Below are positions 37,469 to 46,211 of a stretch of 54,753 nt of DNA, piece by piece. Position 1 is the first letter of the stretch; every line of letters begins with the position of its first letter. Source of the stretch: a virus. Location: positions 1 through 54,753 of the IMG/VR virus record IMGVR_UViG_3300009176_000011, one strand, 5' to 3'. The notes under the pieces are model-generated. The model did no database searches. It saw only the letters and a list, made by a program, of their open reading frames with translations, and was not told the origin of the DNA. A program made the translations under genes and the position numbers.

Positions 37469-37818
37469 AAGCAGCAGACTTCATCGTTCAGGTATTCGAT
37501 GCGCTGGCGTGCACATACCTGACTCGCGCAGAGATCGGCACCAAGTAGGGGCCAGATCCCAACGTGCTGCGCGTGACCTTGGAGGACGGAGACACGATGA
37601 TCCTCCGCGTCATCCGAGAGGCTGGCAACCCGTGCCGCTGTGGCTACGCGCCAGACGAGTGCACGTGCGACGAACTGGCGGCGCGCCGGAAAGCTGATCT
37701 CGATGCAGCGTTCGCAGAGGCGTCCGCACACTGGGGAGAGAGCCGTATCCTGCGCGTCAAGACTCCGCCTTGCGCTGCTGCTATCGATCTGGAAACCGAG
37801 GAAGTGAGGCTGTTTTGA
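37465..37818 (+). pseudogene. Gene interrupted by in-frame amber codon
   Basis: ATG 37465 overlaps the previous stop and encodes MKAADFIVQVFDALACTYL...AEIGTK, then TAG at 37546-37548. The same frame continues without other stops as GPDPNVLRVTLEDGDTMILRVIREAG to 37818. The second part has a CRCGYAPDECTCD zinc-like cluster and an AAFAEASAHWGE helix. Translation may restart at GTG 37564 (84 residues), the amber may be read through, or the gene may be broken. No CTA-anticodon tRNA is present. Confidence 0.6.
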
Positions 37819-38939
37819 GCGACCTGTCCTGCACGTTCAGTCGCGCGTCGATGGCTAAGGCGCTGGACAGGCTGGCGGCACTACTCCCCGCCCGCACCAC
37901 GCTCCCGGCCCTATCTTGCGTGCGCGTGTCCCACGTCGATGGCGGCATGGCTCTGCGACTGGAGGCGACCGACCTTTCGCGCCACGGGGATACGTCTGTT
38001 GCACTGGCGGAGCAGTGCGAACCGTTCGCGGCTTTCTGCCTACCGCTGAAGAGGCTCCTGTCCGTTGCCAAAGAGTACCCTGGTGTGCTGGCGACGCTGA
38101 AAGGCGACAAGGATTCGGCGGTGTTCTCTGCTGGCGGATCGCGAATCAAACTCCCCTCAATGCCGGGGACAGAGTTTCCATTGATGGACTTCGCTGGCGT
38201 GGAGTGGACGCCCGCAGGGGAGGGGGGCGCGGGTTCGCTACGAGCGGCGCTGTCGCTTGTTAGCCATGCCATTGGCACCGAGATCGCCAAGCCGGCGATG
38301 ATAGGAGTGTCGCTAGGGAACAACGGGAAAGGCATGCTCGCCGTTGCGCTGGACGGGCCACGGCTGGCGAAGGAGTTCGTTTCGGGATGGGAGGCCACGG
38401 CAGGGCCCGCGACGATTCCGACTGAGGGAGTGCGGGCCCTGCTCAACTTCTTCCCGGTCGATACGCGGCTGTCCTTGCAGGCATCGGAGGGCCGCATGCG
38501 CTTCAGCGACGAGGACGGAGGAACGCTCACCGTTTCAACGCTGGACAGTCCGTACCCGAACTACGAACAGGTGATCCCGCGCGACTGTGATATCGTTGCG
38601 CGAGTGAGCCGCGAGGCGTTGCTCTCCGCCCTGCGCAGAGTGCGGCTGGCATTCGGTGGGGACGACACGCTCAAACGGGCCGCCTTCACTTTCGGCGTGG
38701 AAGGAATCCTGATTCATGCAGAGACGACCGAAGGGGTGGCGGACGACGCCGTTCCCGCAGACGTGGATGGTCGCGAGATCCGCATCGGATTCAGCACAAC
38801 CTACATGGCCGAACTCCTTTCCAGCCTATCCGCCGAAACCGTCACGGTGGAGTTGAAACAGCCTGAACGTGCGACCGTCTGGCGCGAGGAAGGATCGGCA
38901 GGACTCCGCCTGCTGATGCCACTTCGCCTACTCTACTGA
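37815..38939 (+). CDS. dnaN: DNA polymerase III beta subunit (sliding clamp)
   Basis: A 374-residue protein with three similar domains, the length of bacterial DnaN. Domain 1 contains RASMAKALDRLAALLPARTTLPALSCVRV, the family pattern L-x-x-LPAR-T-LPIL; later ESGG-like KLPSMPGTEFPLMD and LDSPYPNYEQVIPRDCD match the clamp signatures (PGxEFPxLP, G-x-YP-x-xxxVIP). A TTG start overlaps the previous stop (TTGA). It encircles DNA and tethers polymerase; no polymerase gene is in the phage, so it probably recruits the host enzyme. Confidence 0.9.
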   Translation: MSDLSCTFSRASMAKALDRLAALLPARTTLPALSCVRVSHVDGGMALRLEATDLSRHGDTSVALAEQCEPFAAFCLPLKRLLSVAKEYPGVLATLKGDKDSAVFSAGGSRIKLPSMPGTEFPLMDFAGVEWTPAGEGGAGSLRAALSLVSHAIGTEIAKPAMIGVSLGNNGKGMLAVALDGPRLAKEFVSGWEATAGPATIPTEGVRALLNFFPVDTRLSLQASEGRMRFSDEDGGTLTVSTLDSPYPNYEQVIPRDCDIVARVSREALLSALRRVRLAFGGDDTLKRAAFTFGVEGILIHAETTEGVADDAVPADVDGREIRIGFSTTYMAELLSSLSAETVTVELKQPERATVWREEGSAGLRLLMPLRLLY

Positions 38940-38952
38940 AAGGCGCCGAACC

Positions 38953-39243
38953 ATGCGCTGCGAACACACCACCAACGTAACCGTCGCTCCGCGCGGATAC
39001 GGAAGCAGAACCACCAACCGTTCGGTCCGCTGCAGGCGCAAGGCTCGCGTACTGGCGGAGATTCCCTACGGGGAGAATACCGTGGACTACCGGTACTGCC
39101 ACGAGGACGCGAGGAAGCGCTCTGCCGACGTGCGGTACAGCCGTGGAAAGGTCGTCTCCATCACCGCTCTGCCCGAAGATCCGAACGAGTACGTTGCGCC
39201 GCGTGACGCGCACGGCAAGTTCTGCCGCAGGGGTGCAGGATGA
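38953..39243 (+). CDS. Hypothetical protein (96 aa)
   Basis: A basic protein with Cys/His (MRCEHTTNVTV, VRCRRKARVL, YRYCHEDARKR) and a C-terminal CRRGAG. GTVRG-like segments are absent. Possibly a zinc-binding nucleic acid-associated protein. Overlaps the next ATG. Confidence 0.55.
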   Translation: MRCEHTTNVTVAPRGYGSRTTNRSVRCRRKARVLAEIPYGENTVDYRYCHEDARKRSADVRYSRGKVVSITALPEDPNEYVAPRDAHGKFCRRGAG

Positions 39244-39602
39244 GCGACCCATCCACGGCGGTGCAACTTGAACAGCGCTTCCGCGAGCAACTGGCCGCCA
39301 TCGCATACAACCTCTGCCAGTGCGTCCCGCCGTGCGCATCTATCGACCCTGACGACCACGGCTCTTTCTGCGCTTTTCACGTTGCATCTACAGCGGTAGA
39401 CGGTAGGGCTGTACTAGCGACGCCTCCGCTGAATCTAGTCCGCGTGCCGTGTGAGTTTTGCGCCGAAGGTCTCCACGTGCCGTCTGGCGTGGAAGGTGTC
39501 GGAATGCTGGTTAGGGGCGGATGGGAAGCGGTGGCGGACCACGCGTGGTGCTGCCCTGCATGTGCTGAGTCTCGTGAACGTGCTACCCTAGGAGACGTCT
39601 GA
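39240..39602 (+). CDS. Cys-rich zinc-finger-like protein
   Basis: A 120-residue protein with several pairs: NLCQCVPPCASI, FCAFH, then PCEFCAEGLHVPSG and WCCPACAES. The last two form a typical zinc ribbon (CxxC...CxxC). Function unknown; may bind nucleic acid. Confidence 0.6.
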   Translation: MSDPSTAVQLEQRFREQLAAIAYNLCQCVPPCASIDPDDHGSFCAFHVASTAVDGRAVLATPPLNLVRVPCEFCAEGLHVPSGVEGVGMLVRGGWEAVADHAWCCPACAESRERATLGDV

Positions 39603-40249
39603 TGCCGCGCATAGACCTGAGCCTGGCGCGCTTCGCTGCGGAGCCAGTGAGGCGCGACAGGTGGACCGCCATAGACGAACTGTGCGAGCGCTCAACACCG
39701 GAGATGCGTGCGTGGGAAGCCGAGCATGCGCCGATGGACGACGGCTCGTTCTGCTTCTCCGGAGACTACGCGGCAATTGGCGACCACCTCTCGGCGCACC
39801 CCTGGATACGTTCGGTCACGGACATTGGCTGCTGCTGGGGAGTGCAGAGGATCTACCTGCCGCAGGACGTGGAGTACATCGGAGTGGACGCGTCCGCGCC
39901 CATGGGATTCAACCCACACCTTCCCGACAGGTGGGACCACCCGGTGCGCATCCCGTTTTTCCGAGAGGGCGAAGGCAGGTACTTCGTCGCGCGCTTCCCT
40001 GACTGCATTACTCCAGAGATGCGCGGAGACGCGTTCATCTCTAACATGGCGGTTGGCTACGGACCTCGCGCTACGCTGGATGAGGAAGTGGCTGGATTCG
40101 TCGCCTTCCCCTGCGGGTATTTCCGTGGCCCGAAGGATCTCGCCGCTATGCTGAGCGAAGCGTTCCCGCACCGTGAAATCGTCAGGGAGTCGCTTTCGTG
40201 GGTCTCTGAGCCCATGTATTTCTTCTCAGCCACGGGAGACACCGAATGA
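39602..40249 (+). CDS. SAM-methyltransferase-fold protein
   Basis: A 215-residue protein. WIRSVTDIGCCWGVQRIYL (about res 76-94) fits motif I of class I methyltransferases (D-x-G-C/G-x-G), followed by VEYIGVDASA, the acidic end of strand 2. FISNMAVGYGPRATLDEEV could be motif IV. Substrate unknown. Alternatively a catalytically weak member. Shares ATG/TGA junctions with its neighbours. Confidence 0.6.
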   Translation: MPRIDLSLARFAAEPVRRDRWTAIDELCERSTPEMRAWEAEHAPMDDGSFCFSGDYAAIGDHLSAHPWIRSVTDIGCCWGVQRIYLPQDVEYIGVDASAPMGFNPHLPDRWDHPVRIPFFREGEGRYFVARFPDCITPEMRGDAFISNMAVGYGPRATLDEEVAGFVAFPCGYFRGPKDLAAMLSEAFPHREIVRESLSWVSEPMYFFSATGDTE

Positions 40250-40563
40250 GCGCCCCGAAATGGTACGAGGTGATGTCGCCAGAGTATATCACTGGTGGAT
40301 GGGCAGGTGGACTTGAGCCGCCAGAGTACGGACGTGACTGGCTCCCTGTTCAGGCAACGAGCAAGCGACGTGCGAAGGTGCTTGCTGTGCGCGCGTGGCG
40401 CCGACGTGGGCATGGCTACGTGACCGACGATTGCGGAGTCAACCCGTTCGCGGACCTGACCGTCAACCGCATCGGTCCGTGTTCGCACGGGGTGCTAATC
40501 TGCCTTCCGTGTGCTCAATGCGAGGCGGAGTGGACAGCCGAGGAGGAGTTGTCCAATGTCTGA
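40246..40563 (+). CDS. Hypothetical protein with Cys motif
   Basis: A 105-residue protein with WYEVMSPEYITGGW, a basic middle (ATSKRRAKVLAVRAWRRRGHG) and CSHGVLICLPCAQCEAEW near the C-terminus, a likely metal site. Function unknown. Confidence 0.6.
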   Translation: MSAPKWYEVMSPEYITGGWAGGLEPPEYGRDWLPVQATSKRRAKVLAVRAWRRRGHGYVTDDCGVNPFADLTVNRIGPCSHGVLICLPCAQCEAEWTAEEELSNV

Positions 40564-40589
40564 CTCTACCCGCGTGTGGAGCAGAGACG

Positions 40590-40934
40590 ATGGCTGAATG
40601 GTTCCGCATTGTAGACGGACGGTACGCTGCTCCGCTTGACGAGTTAGACCGACCAATGGGCGAGGGGCAGACATACGTAACCCTCTATCGGTATCGGGTG
40701 CTCAAAGAGACTCCGTGCGGTGCATGGCTTGAAGATGGATGCTGCATCAACGGGCGGCGGTTCGTGCTGCGCGACGCTCGGAAGCGGTACGCATGCCCTA
40801 CATTGGACGAAGCCGTGGCGTCGTTCCGCGCTCGAAAGAAACAGCAGCTTCGCATCCTTACGAACCGTGTCCGCCGCGTGCATGAAGCATTGGGGCTGCT
40901 GCCTTCCATCACTCGTACAGCAGAGGGAGCGTAA
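40590..40934 (+). CDS. Hypothetical protein (114 aa)
   Basis: Two domains by eye: an N-terminal beta domain (WFRIVDGRYAAPLDEL, TYVTLYRYRVLKET, CCINGRRFVLRDARKRYACP) and a C-terminal helix with a basic face (SFRARKKQQLRILTNRVRRVHEAL). Start ATG 40590 gives the most coherent protein; a longer in-frame region upstream overlaps the previous gene. Function unknown. Confidence 0.6.
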   Translation: MAEWFRIVDGRYAAPLDELDRPMGEGQTYVTLYRYRVLKETPCGAWLEDGCCINGRRFVLRDARKRYACPTLDEAVASFRARKKQQLRILTNRVRRVHEALGLLPSITRTAEGA

Positions 40935-40940
40935 GCCGCC

Positions 40941-41177
40941 ATGACCATGCTACAGCAGATGACGGAGCGCCTCGACAGACTGGTTGAGATGGCGGAAGAG
41001 GATCGCCAGTTCGCGAACCCCGACACGCCGGAGCGCACGCGAGCGCTGGAGTTTCTGGAGGGGCTGAATTTCGTTCTGGACGGCGTGCTTGAACTGCGCC
41101 GTCGTGACGACCAAGCCAGACGCGCAGCCCGCATGGGGACGCTGATCGCAGACGGCCGGCGCATCTTGGACCGCTGA
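40941..41177 (+). CDS. Small helical protein (78 aa)
   Basis: MTMLQQMTERLDRLVEMAEED... entirely helical with an Arg-rich end. Followed by AAAGGAG for the next gene. Function unknown. Confidence 0.6.
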   Translation: MTMLQQMTERLDRLVEMAEEDRQFANPDTPERTRALEFLEGLNFVLDGVLELRRRDDQARRAARMGTLIADGRRILDR

Positions 41178-41191
41178 AAGGAGCATTCGTG

Positions 41192-41668
41192 ATGCGTGCT
41201 CACCTGAAGTATGCTCACTACGTTGCGCGGCACAAGTGGTTCGTGCTTGTCGCGGGTCGCAAGACAGGCGCTCCGCTCTGGCGTCTGCTGATCCACGATG
41301 TGAGTAAGTTCCTGCCGTGCGAGTGGTTCCCGTACGTGGCTTACTTTTACGGGCGCCCTCCGATTACAGGGGAGGAGAGTCGTCGCCGCGCCGAAGACTT
41401 CGACCGCGCGTGGCTACACCACCAGCACGCCAACCCGCACCACTGGCAACATTGGGTCCTTCGTCAGGATGACGGAGAGGTGAAGGTTTTACCGATGCCT
41501 GAAAATTTCGTTCGCGAGATGGTGGCCGATTGGGCCGGAGCAGGAAGAGCGATAGCGGGCAAATGGGAAGTTGCGGAGTGGTATTGGACTAATTTCGAGC
41601 GAGTGCGATTGCATCCCGCAACCCGTGCTCAGGTGGAGCGACTGTTGCGCATCGACTTCGCCTCCTGA
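41192..41668 (+). CDS. DUF5662 family protein (HD-like)
   Basis: A 158-residue protein with the family hallmarks HLKYAHYVARHKWFV near the N-terminus, LLIHDVSKFLPCEW (H-D-x-SK), and HHQHANPHHWQHWV, with the metal-binding His/Asp expected of an HD-like fold. Widespread in phages, function undetermined; a nucleotide or metal phosphohydrolase is possible. GTG three bases earlier is an alternative start. Confidence 0.8.
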   Translation: MRAHLKYAHYVARHKWFVLVAGRKTGAPLWRLLIHDVSKFLPCEWFPYVAYFYGRPPITGEESRRRAEDFDRAWLHHQHANPHHWQHWVLRQDDGEVKVLPMPENFVREMVADWAGAGRAIAGKWEVAEWYWTNFERVRLHPATRAQVERLLRIDFAS

Positions 41669-41722
41669 TGCCGATTCGCTTACTGGCCTTCGGCGGTAGA
41701 GACTACAGGGAGAGGTAGTGAG

Positions 41723-42256
41723 TTGAGCACTCAAGACCCAGGCAGGACAACGGCGTTCGTCGCCCATGAGACGGGCTGGGACGTGGACGCGATGATGCGG
41801 GAACTGGAGGAGGCCCCCAAGAAGTATTGGGAGATCCGCCAGAAAATAGGGCCGTTGCTGGCCGAGAAGCGCGCCATTGATGATCGCTACGCCTCGCGCG
41901 GCCGGTCTCCTTCCATGTGGGACGTGGAGCGTAGCCTAGTGCTTTCGGAGATAACAGAGGAAGTGCGGGACGCATACAACGCGAATCCCGCCTTTAAGAC
42001 GGACGCGAAGGGCAACAAGATCAAGATCGAACTGACGGACGGCAGGGCGGCCGACATGGCCCACGCAGCGTTGCGCTACCGAACGTTTATCAAAGACTCC
42101 AAGATTGAGCGCCAGCGGGCGAATGATCTCAAGAAGGAGCTGGGAACGTTTTTCGACAAGCTGGAAGCGTGGAAGCTTCGGCGTGAATTCCTCAAGATCA
42201 AGCTGGATCAGATCAAAGCTGAGACCTACCTGCTCTCCAGTCAGATGAAGCTCTGA
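41723..42256 (+). CDS. Hypothetical coiled-coil protein
   Basis: A 177-residue charged helical protein (TTG start after GGAGAGG). MREELEEAPKKYWEIRQKIG-like helices and KIERQRANDLKKELGTFFDKLEAWKL. Such proteins often precede replication genes in siphoviruses. Function unknown. Stop overlaps next ATG (TGATG). Confidence 0.6.
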   Translation: MSTQDPGRTTAFVAHETGWDVDAMMRELEEAPKKYWEIRQKIGPLLAEKRAIDDRYASRGRSPSMWDVERSLVLSEITEEVRDAYNANPAFKTDAKGNKIKIELTDGRAADMAHAALRYRTFIKDSKIERQRANDLKKELGTFFDKLEAWKLRREFLKIKLDQIKAETYLLSSQMKL

Positions 42257-42678
42257 TGCCCAATCCTGACGCATGGAAACGCTCTCTAAAGCACGACGGC
42301 GGCTATCGGGTCCTCGTCTACGGGGGCCGCGACTTCACCGACGAGGAGGTCGTGTATCGCGCCCTAGACAAGGTGCATCGAGCGCGCGGCGTCCTCTGCG
42401 TGATTACCGGCATGGCGAGAGGAGCCGATTCGCTCGCATGGGAGTGGGCGAAGGCCAACCGCATCCCGACAGCCGAGTATCCCATCTCTCGCGGAGATTG
42501 GCAGACCTACGGGAAGGGCGCTGGCCCGATCCGAAATCAGCGCATGCTTGACCAGGGGCTTCCAGACGTAGCCATTGAGTTCCCGGGAGGGTCAGGGACG
42601 CGGGACATGAGGCGCCGGTTGGACGAGAAGGGCGTGCCTGTTTACGAACCTTGCGCGCGCTCGGTTGAGTCGCCATAG
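42256..42678 (+). CDS. DUF2493/YspA-type SLOG domain protein
   Basis: A 140-residue protein: YRVLVYGGRDFTDEEVVYRALDKV (Rossmann-like glycine strand), CVITGMARGADSLAWEWAKAN and DVAIEFPGGSGTRDM, the three signatures of cpYpsA-related SLOG proteins, which bind nucleotide-derived ligands. It sits before the parB-like gene. In bacteria, SLOG proteins are linked to NAD/ADP-ribose signalling; role in the phage unknown. Confidence 0.8.
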   Translation: MPNPDAWKRSLKHDGGYRVLVYGGRDFTDEEVVYRALDKVHRARGVLCVITGMARGADSLAWEWAKANRIPTAEYPISRGDWQTYGKGAGPIRNQRMLDQGLPDVAIEFPGGSGTRDMRRRLDEKGVPVYEPCARSVESP

Positions 42679-42837
42679 TACTTAGTCCGCTCGCCGGACC
42701 GCTGTTGGCCCAGCGTCAAAACCAGAGACCCGCAGGTCCCAAGGGGCCGGGTGGGAGTTGTGACGGGGTGCGCTTCTCTGGGCGCGGCCAACCCTGTCCT
42801 TCTCTCCCCGGCCTCTTCCTATTCCACGAGGTTTGTC

Positions 42838-43773
42838 ATGCAGCGCGACACGCCCGCCGTACCGCTGGACTTCGCCACCGCTCGCGAGCCCGCCAGCGAA
42901 GCCGCCCAAACCGTTCTGGCCCACGCGCGGGAGAAGCGCGCCGGGAGAGAGGACGTGGTGGGCATCAAGGGACTGCTGATCGGCAAGTCCGACACCTACG
43001 AAGTCTCCCCGTTCGACATCCACGTGAAGCCGGGGTGGAACACCCGCGATTTCAGCACTCCCGAGAATCGAGAGCACGTCGAAGCCCTCGCCGGTTCCAT
43101 CGCCGTCCGTGGCGTGGAACAACCGCTGATCGTTTACACCGAAGGCGGTACGCTCTACCTGTCGGACGGCGAATGCCGCCTGCGCGCAACGCTCCACGCC
43201 ATCAACGTGCTGGGCAAGGAGATCCTGTCCGTGCCCGTGCGGATGGAGCCACGCGGGTCGAACGACGCGGACCGCATCGCCGGCCAGTTGGTGCGCAACT
43301 CCGGCAAGCAGCTCTCCCCGATGGAAAAGGCGGAAGTCGTCCGCCGTCTGCTGGCGTACAAGTGGGACGTGGAGAAAATCGCGGGACACGTCGGCCTAAC
43401 GCCCGGTCGGGTCAAGCAGCTCCTTGAAGTCCTGGAGTTGCCGGAGGAGATGCGACAGCACGTCGCCCACGGCGCAGTCTCCGCGTCCGAAGCGGTCAAG
43501 GTCACGCGAGAGCACGGGCACGCCGCTCCGGCCATCGTGGAGGCCGCTGTAGCCGCGTCTACCGCCAACGGGGGCAAGAGGGCAGGGAAGGCCACGCGCG
43601 CGACGCTGCGGGCCGTAGGGAGCGCACGGGACGACATCCCCAAGCCTCTCTCCCTGCCGGGGTTGCTGTCGATCCTGAAGGCATCTGCGGACGAGGCGAT
43701 TGAGCAGACCAACGGAGACGTGGAGATCCGGCTTTCTGGCGAGGACTGGGCGCGCATCTCGGCCGCGTTCTAA
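42838..43773 (+). CDS. ParB-like nuclease/DNA-binding protein
   Basis: A 311-residue protein. FDIHVKPGWNTRDFSTPENREHVEALAGSIAVRGVEQPLIV and LYLSDGECRLRATLHAINVLG form the ParB N-terminal CTPase/sulfiredoxin-like domain (G-E-x-R-x-R-A motif near res 118). A KorB-type helix-turn-helix follows (KIAGHVGLTPGRVKQLLEVLELP, about res 178-200). ParA is absent, so plasmid-like partition is not implied; phage ParB-like proteins often act in replication or regulation. ATG 42838 follows ACGAGG. Confidence 0.85.
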   Translation: MQRDTPAVPLDFATAREPASEAAQTVLAHAREKRAGREDVVGIKGLLIGKSDTYEVSPFDIHVKPGWNTRDFSTPENREHVEALAGSIAVRGVEQPLIVYTEGGTLYLSDGECRLRATLHAINVLGKEILSVPVRMEPRGSNDADRIAGQLVRNSGKQLSPMEKAEVVRRLLAYKWDVEKIAGHVGLTPGRVKQLLEVLELPEEMRQHVAHGAVSASEAVKVTREHGHAAPAIVEAAVAASTANGGKRAGKATRATLRAVGSARDDIPKPLSLPGLLSILKASADEAIEQTNGDVEIRLSGEDWARISAAF

Positions 43774-43785
43774 GCCTGCACTCCG

Positions 43786-44580
43786 TTGCCGAGAGACGAC
43801 CGCCCCGGATTCATGGCGCTTCCGCGCGCTATTTTCGCCTCTGCAGCGTGGAAGGAGAAGCGCGAGTTCAGCACGTTCGAGGCGCTGGTTGACCTTGCCG
43901 GGCTCGCGTCCTTCTCCGCGCGCGATTACGACTACAAGGGTACGCTCGTGGCTTTAGAGGCGAGAGAGACGCCGCCTCTACCCGTGCGTTTCCTGATGCA
44001 GCGCTGGGGGTGGAAGTCTACGTCTACGGTGTCCCGGTTTGTATCTGAGTTGGTTGCGGACGGAAGGCTTGTCCAGAACAGCAAACGGAACACCGGAACG
44101 AACGGTCTCCCGAACACGTATTTCGTTGGTGTTGCGATACTTGCGTGTTTGAGCGGAACGCCAAACGAAACGTCCATTCGAACACCGATTGGAACACAAC
44201 AGAAGAAGGTTGAAGAAGAAGGTACTCCCCCTACGGGGGAGTCCAGAGGGGGGCCTTCGGCAAACGGGACAGCGAAACGCAAACGCGCCGTGCCGATACC
44301 TCTACCCGACGACTGGAAGCCTAGCCCTCAGCAGCGGCAGGCTTGCGAAGATTCAGGGATCGACATCGACGCCGTGGCCGACGATTTCCGGTTCTACTGG
44401 CGAGAGACGAAGGGCACGAAAGCCAACTGGGATTTAACATTCACCAAGCGCATCTCCGCCGTGCGCTCAACCGGAAAGTTCAGGATGAACGGGAACGGTC
44501 GTAAGCCCACGGTAACCAGCATGACCTCGACCCCTGACGACGCTGTTGCTGCTGCCATCGTGGCGAGGATGACCGGATGA
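43786..44580 (+). CDS. Replication initiator / helicase-loader-like protein
   Basis: A 264-residue protein immediately before the DnaB helicase gene. N-terminal winged-helix pattern (FMALPRAIFASAAWKEKREFSTFEALVDLAG, WGWKSTSTVSRFVSELVADGRLVQ) as in phage replication proteins. A low-complexity linker follows, then a C-terminal segment DDWKPSPQQRQACEDSGIDIDAVADDFRFYWRE and WDLTFTKRI, the DnaT/DnaD-like helicase-interaction pattern. TTG 43786 or ATG 43813 may be the start. Confidence 0.7.
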   Translation: MPRDDRPGFMALPRAIFASAAWKEKREFSTFEALVDLAGLASFSARDYDYKGTLVALEARETPPLPVRFLMQRWGWKSTSTVSRFVSELVADGRLVQNSKRNTGTNGLPNTYFVGVAILACLSGTPNETSIRTPIGTQQKKVEEEGTPPTGESRGGPSANGTAKRKRAVPIPLPDDWKPSPQQRQACEDSGIDIDAVADDFRFYWRETKGTKANWDLTFTKRISAVRSTGKFRMNGNGRKPTVTSMTSTPDDAVAAAIVARMTG

Positions 44581-45980
44581 GCGCCGCAACACTGGACCGT
44601 AGCTCCGGGCGCGTGGCACTGCAAGCCCCGGAGATTGAGCGAGCGCTGCTCTCCCGGCTGCTGAACGCCGCGGATACCGACCTGCAAACGGAGGTGATGG
44701 AGGTTCTGGAGAGCCGGGACTTCGGGGATGATCGACACGCGGTGATCTACACCGCCGCGATGGACCTTCGCTCGATGGGAGCTCCCGTGGAATTCGAATC
44801 GGTGATGGAGCACCTGAAGCGAGACGGAGCGCTCAAATTGGCCGGCGGAGTTCCGTACATGGCGGACCTGCTGGACGCCACGCCGACGCTCAACCCGAGT
44901 TATCACACGGGGCTGATACAGGGCTACTCGCTCCGTCGAAAACTCCGCGAAGCGCTGATGAAGGGCGTGCTCCTCACTGAGACGTTGGACAGGGAACTAG
45001 ACGAGGTGGCGCACGAAGTGGAGCGCATGGTATCCCTGGCGGGCGAGCGGAAAGGCGAGGCAGACAGCCTTCGCGAGATGGGCTCGTATCTCGCCGCGTT
45101 CGTGGATGCGATGGAGAAAACCGAGCACGGTATCACGTGGGGGATCGTGGACCTTGACGAGATTACCCGCGGCCTGCGGAGACAGCGGCTCTACACCATC
45201 ATGGCGCGTCCGTCGATGGGCAAGAGCAGCATGGTTCAGGGCGTGGCGCTGAACGCCGCGATTCACCACGGGAAGCGGGTGGCGTTCTTCAGTGTGGAGA
45301 ATGGCGAGGAAGAGTGGATGGAGGCCGCTTTCGCATGGGCCGGCGGATTCGACATGCACACCTTCCGGTTGATCCTGTCGTCCGCACGTCCTGACTTGGC
45401 GCATGGCGCGGTTGAATTCGCCAAGGCCATGGAAGCCCTGCAGGACGCCCGCTCGCGTCTCTACCTCGATACCAGCAGCCGCACCGTGGCGCAGATGATC
45501 CGTAGGGCACGGCGCCTGAAGCGGAGCGGCGGGCTGGACCTAATCGTCACGGACCACATGCACGAAATGGACGGCCCCGGGGAGAACGAGGAACGGAAGG
45601 TTGCCAAGATAGCTCGCGACCACAAAGCCATGGCGAAGGAGTTGGACGTGCCCGTGCTCTCCGCCGCCCAGCTCAACCGCAAGTGCGAGGACCGCGCCGA
45701 CAAGCGTCCCATGCCGAGCGACGGCCGTGCGTCCGGCGGAATCGAGGAGGCGTCGGACACCATCGGCCTGCTCTACCGCCCCGAATTCTACTTCGGGCCC
45801 ATGATGACCACCGGCTCTGGCAAAAACCAACAGAAAACCAATGTCCACGGGTACGCAGAATGGATCATCGGGAAGAATCGCGGGGGACCCCGCCAGTTCA
45901 GGGACAAGGACCACGTGAAGATGTTCTTCCGCGCGGAAGCCGTCCGCTTCGAATCGTACGCAGCTTGGAGGAACGAATGA
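44577..45980 (+). CDS. dnaB: Replicative DNA helicase, DnaB-type
   Basis: A 467-residue protein. The N-terminal helical domain (PEIERALLSRLLNAADTDLQ, ...LADLLDATPT) and RecA-like motor domain are typical: Walker A ARPSMGKSSM (about res 210-219), Walker B LDLIVTDHMHEM (about 320), and the arginine-finger/motif region QFRDKDHVKMFFRAEAVRFESY at the end. Unwinds DNA at the fork; partner of the upstream loader. Overlaps both neighbours (ATGA). Confidence 0.9.
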   Translation: MSAATLDRSSGRVALQAPEIERALLSRLLNAADTDLQTEVMEVLESRDFGDDRHAVIYTAAMDLRSMGAPVEFESVMEHLKRDGALKLAGGVPYMADLLDATPTLNPSYHTGLIQGYSLRRKLREALMKGVLLTETLDRELDEVAHEVERMVSLAGERKGEADSLREMGSYLAAFVDAMEKTEHGITWGIVDLDEITRGLRRQRLYTIMARPSMGKSSMVQGVALNAAIHHGKRVAFFSVENGEEEWMEAAFAWAGGFDMHTFRLILSSARPDLAHGAVEFAKAMEALQDARSRLYLDTSSRTVAQMIRRARRLKRSGGLDLIVTDHMHEMDGPGENEERKVAKIARDHKAMAKELDVPVLSAAQLNRKCEDRADKRPMPSDGRASGGIEEASDTIGLLYRPEFYFGPMMTTGSGKNQQKTNVHGYAEWIIGKNRGGPRQFRDKDHVKMFFRAEAVRFESYAAWRNE

Positions 45981-46123
45981 CCGAAGCCGAACTAGCCGAG
46001 AAGTGGAAACAGGTCCGCGAGCGCGTCCAACGCGAGAAAGCATCCGTCACCGTGGACGAATCTACCTCACCTTCTATCCGTAACCTAGCACGGATAGTTG
46101 TAGGGAACCTACTGAGAGAATGA
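45977..46123 (+). CDS. Small protein downstream of dnaB (48 aa)
   Basis: ATG 45977 overlaps the helicase stop and encodes MTEAELAEKWKQVRERVQREK... a charged helix. The operon overlap supports expression. Function unknown. Confidence 0.55.
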   Translation: MTEAELAEKWKQVRERVQREKASVTVDESTSPSIRNLARIVVGNLLRE

Positions 46124-46132
46124 GCCGTGCCA

Positions 46133-46161
46133 TTGACAGCATGCCATGCGCACGTTAGGTT
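46133..46161 (+). promoter_or_regulatory. Possible promoter, TTGACA-17-TAGGTT
   Basis: Perfect -35 (46133-46138) and 17-nt spacer but a weak -10 (46156-46161). Would drive the group of small genes 46.2-47.8 kb. Confidence 0.45.
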
Positions 46162-46211
46162 ACGATGCAGAGAGACGGAGACGGGGCCAAACCGAACGGG
46201 AGATTCCGACT

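Noticed and set aside
37781-38530. 249-codon minus-strand frame
   Set aside because: Shadow of dnaN; low-complexity Ser/Arg composition.
42838-43773. Plasmid-type partition system
   Set aside because: A ParB-like protein is present but there is no ParA and no visible centromere repeats.
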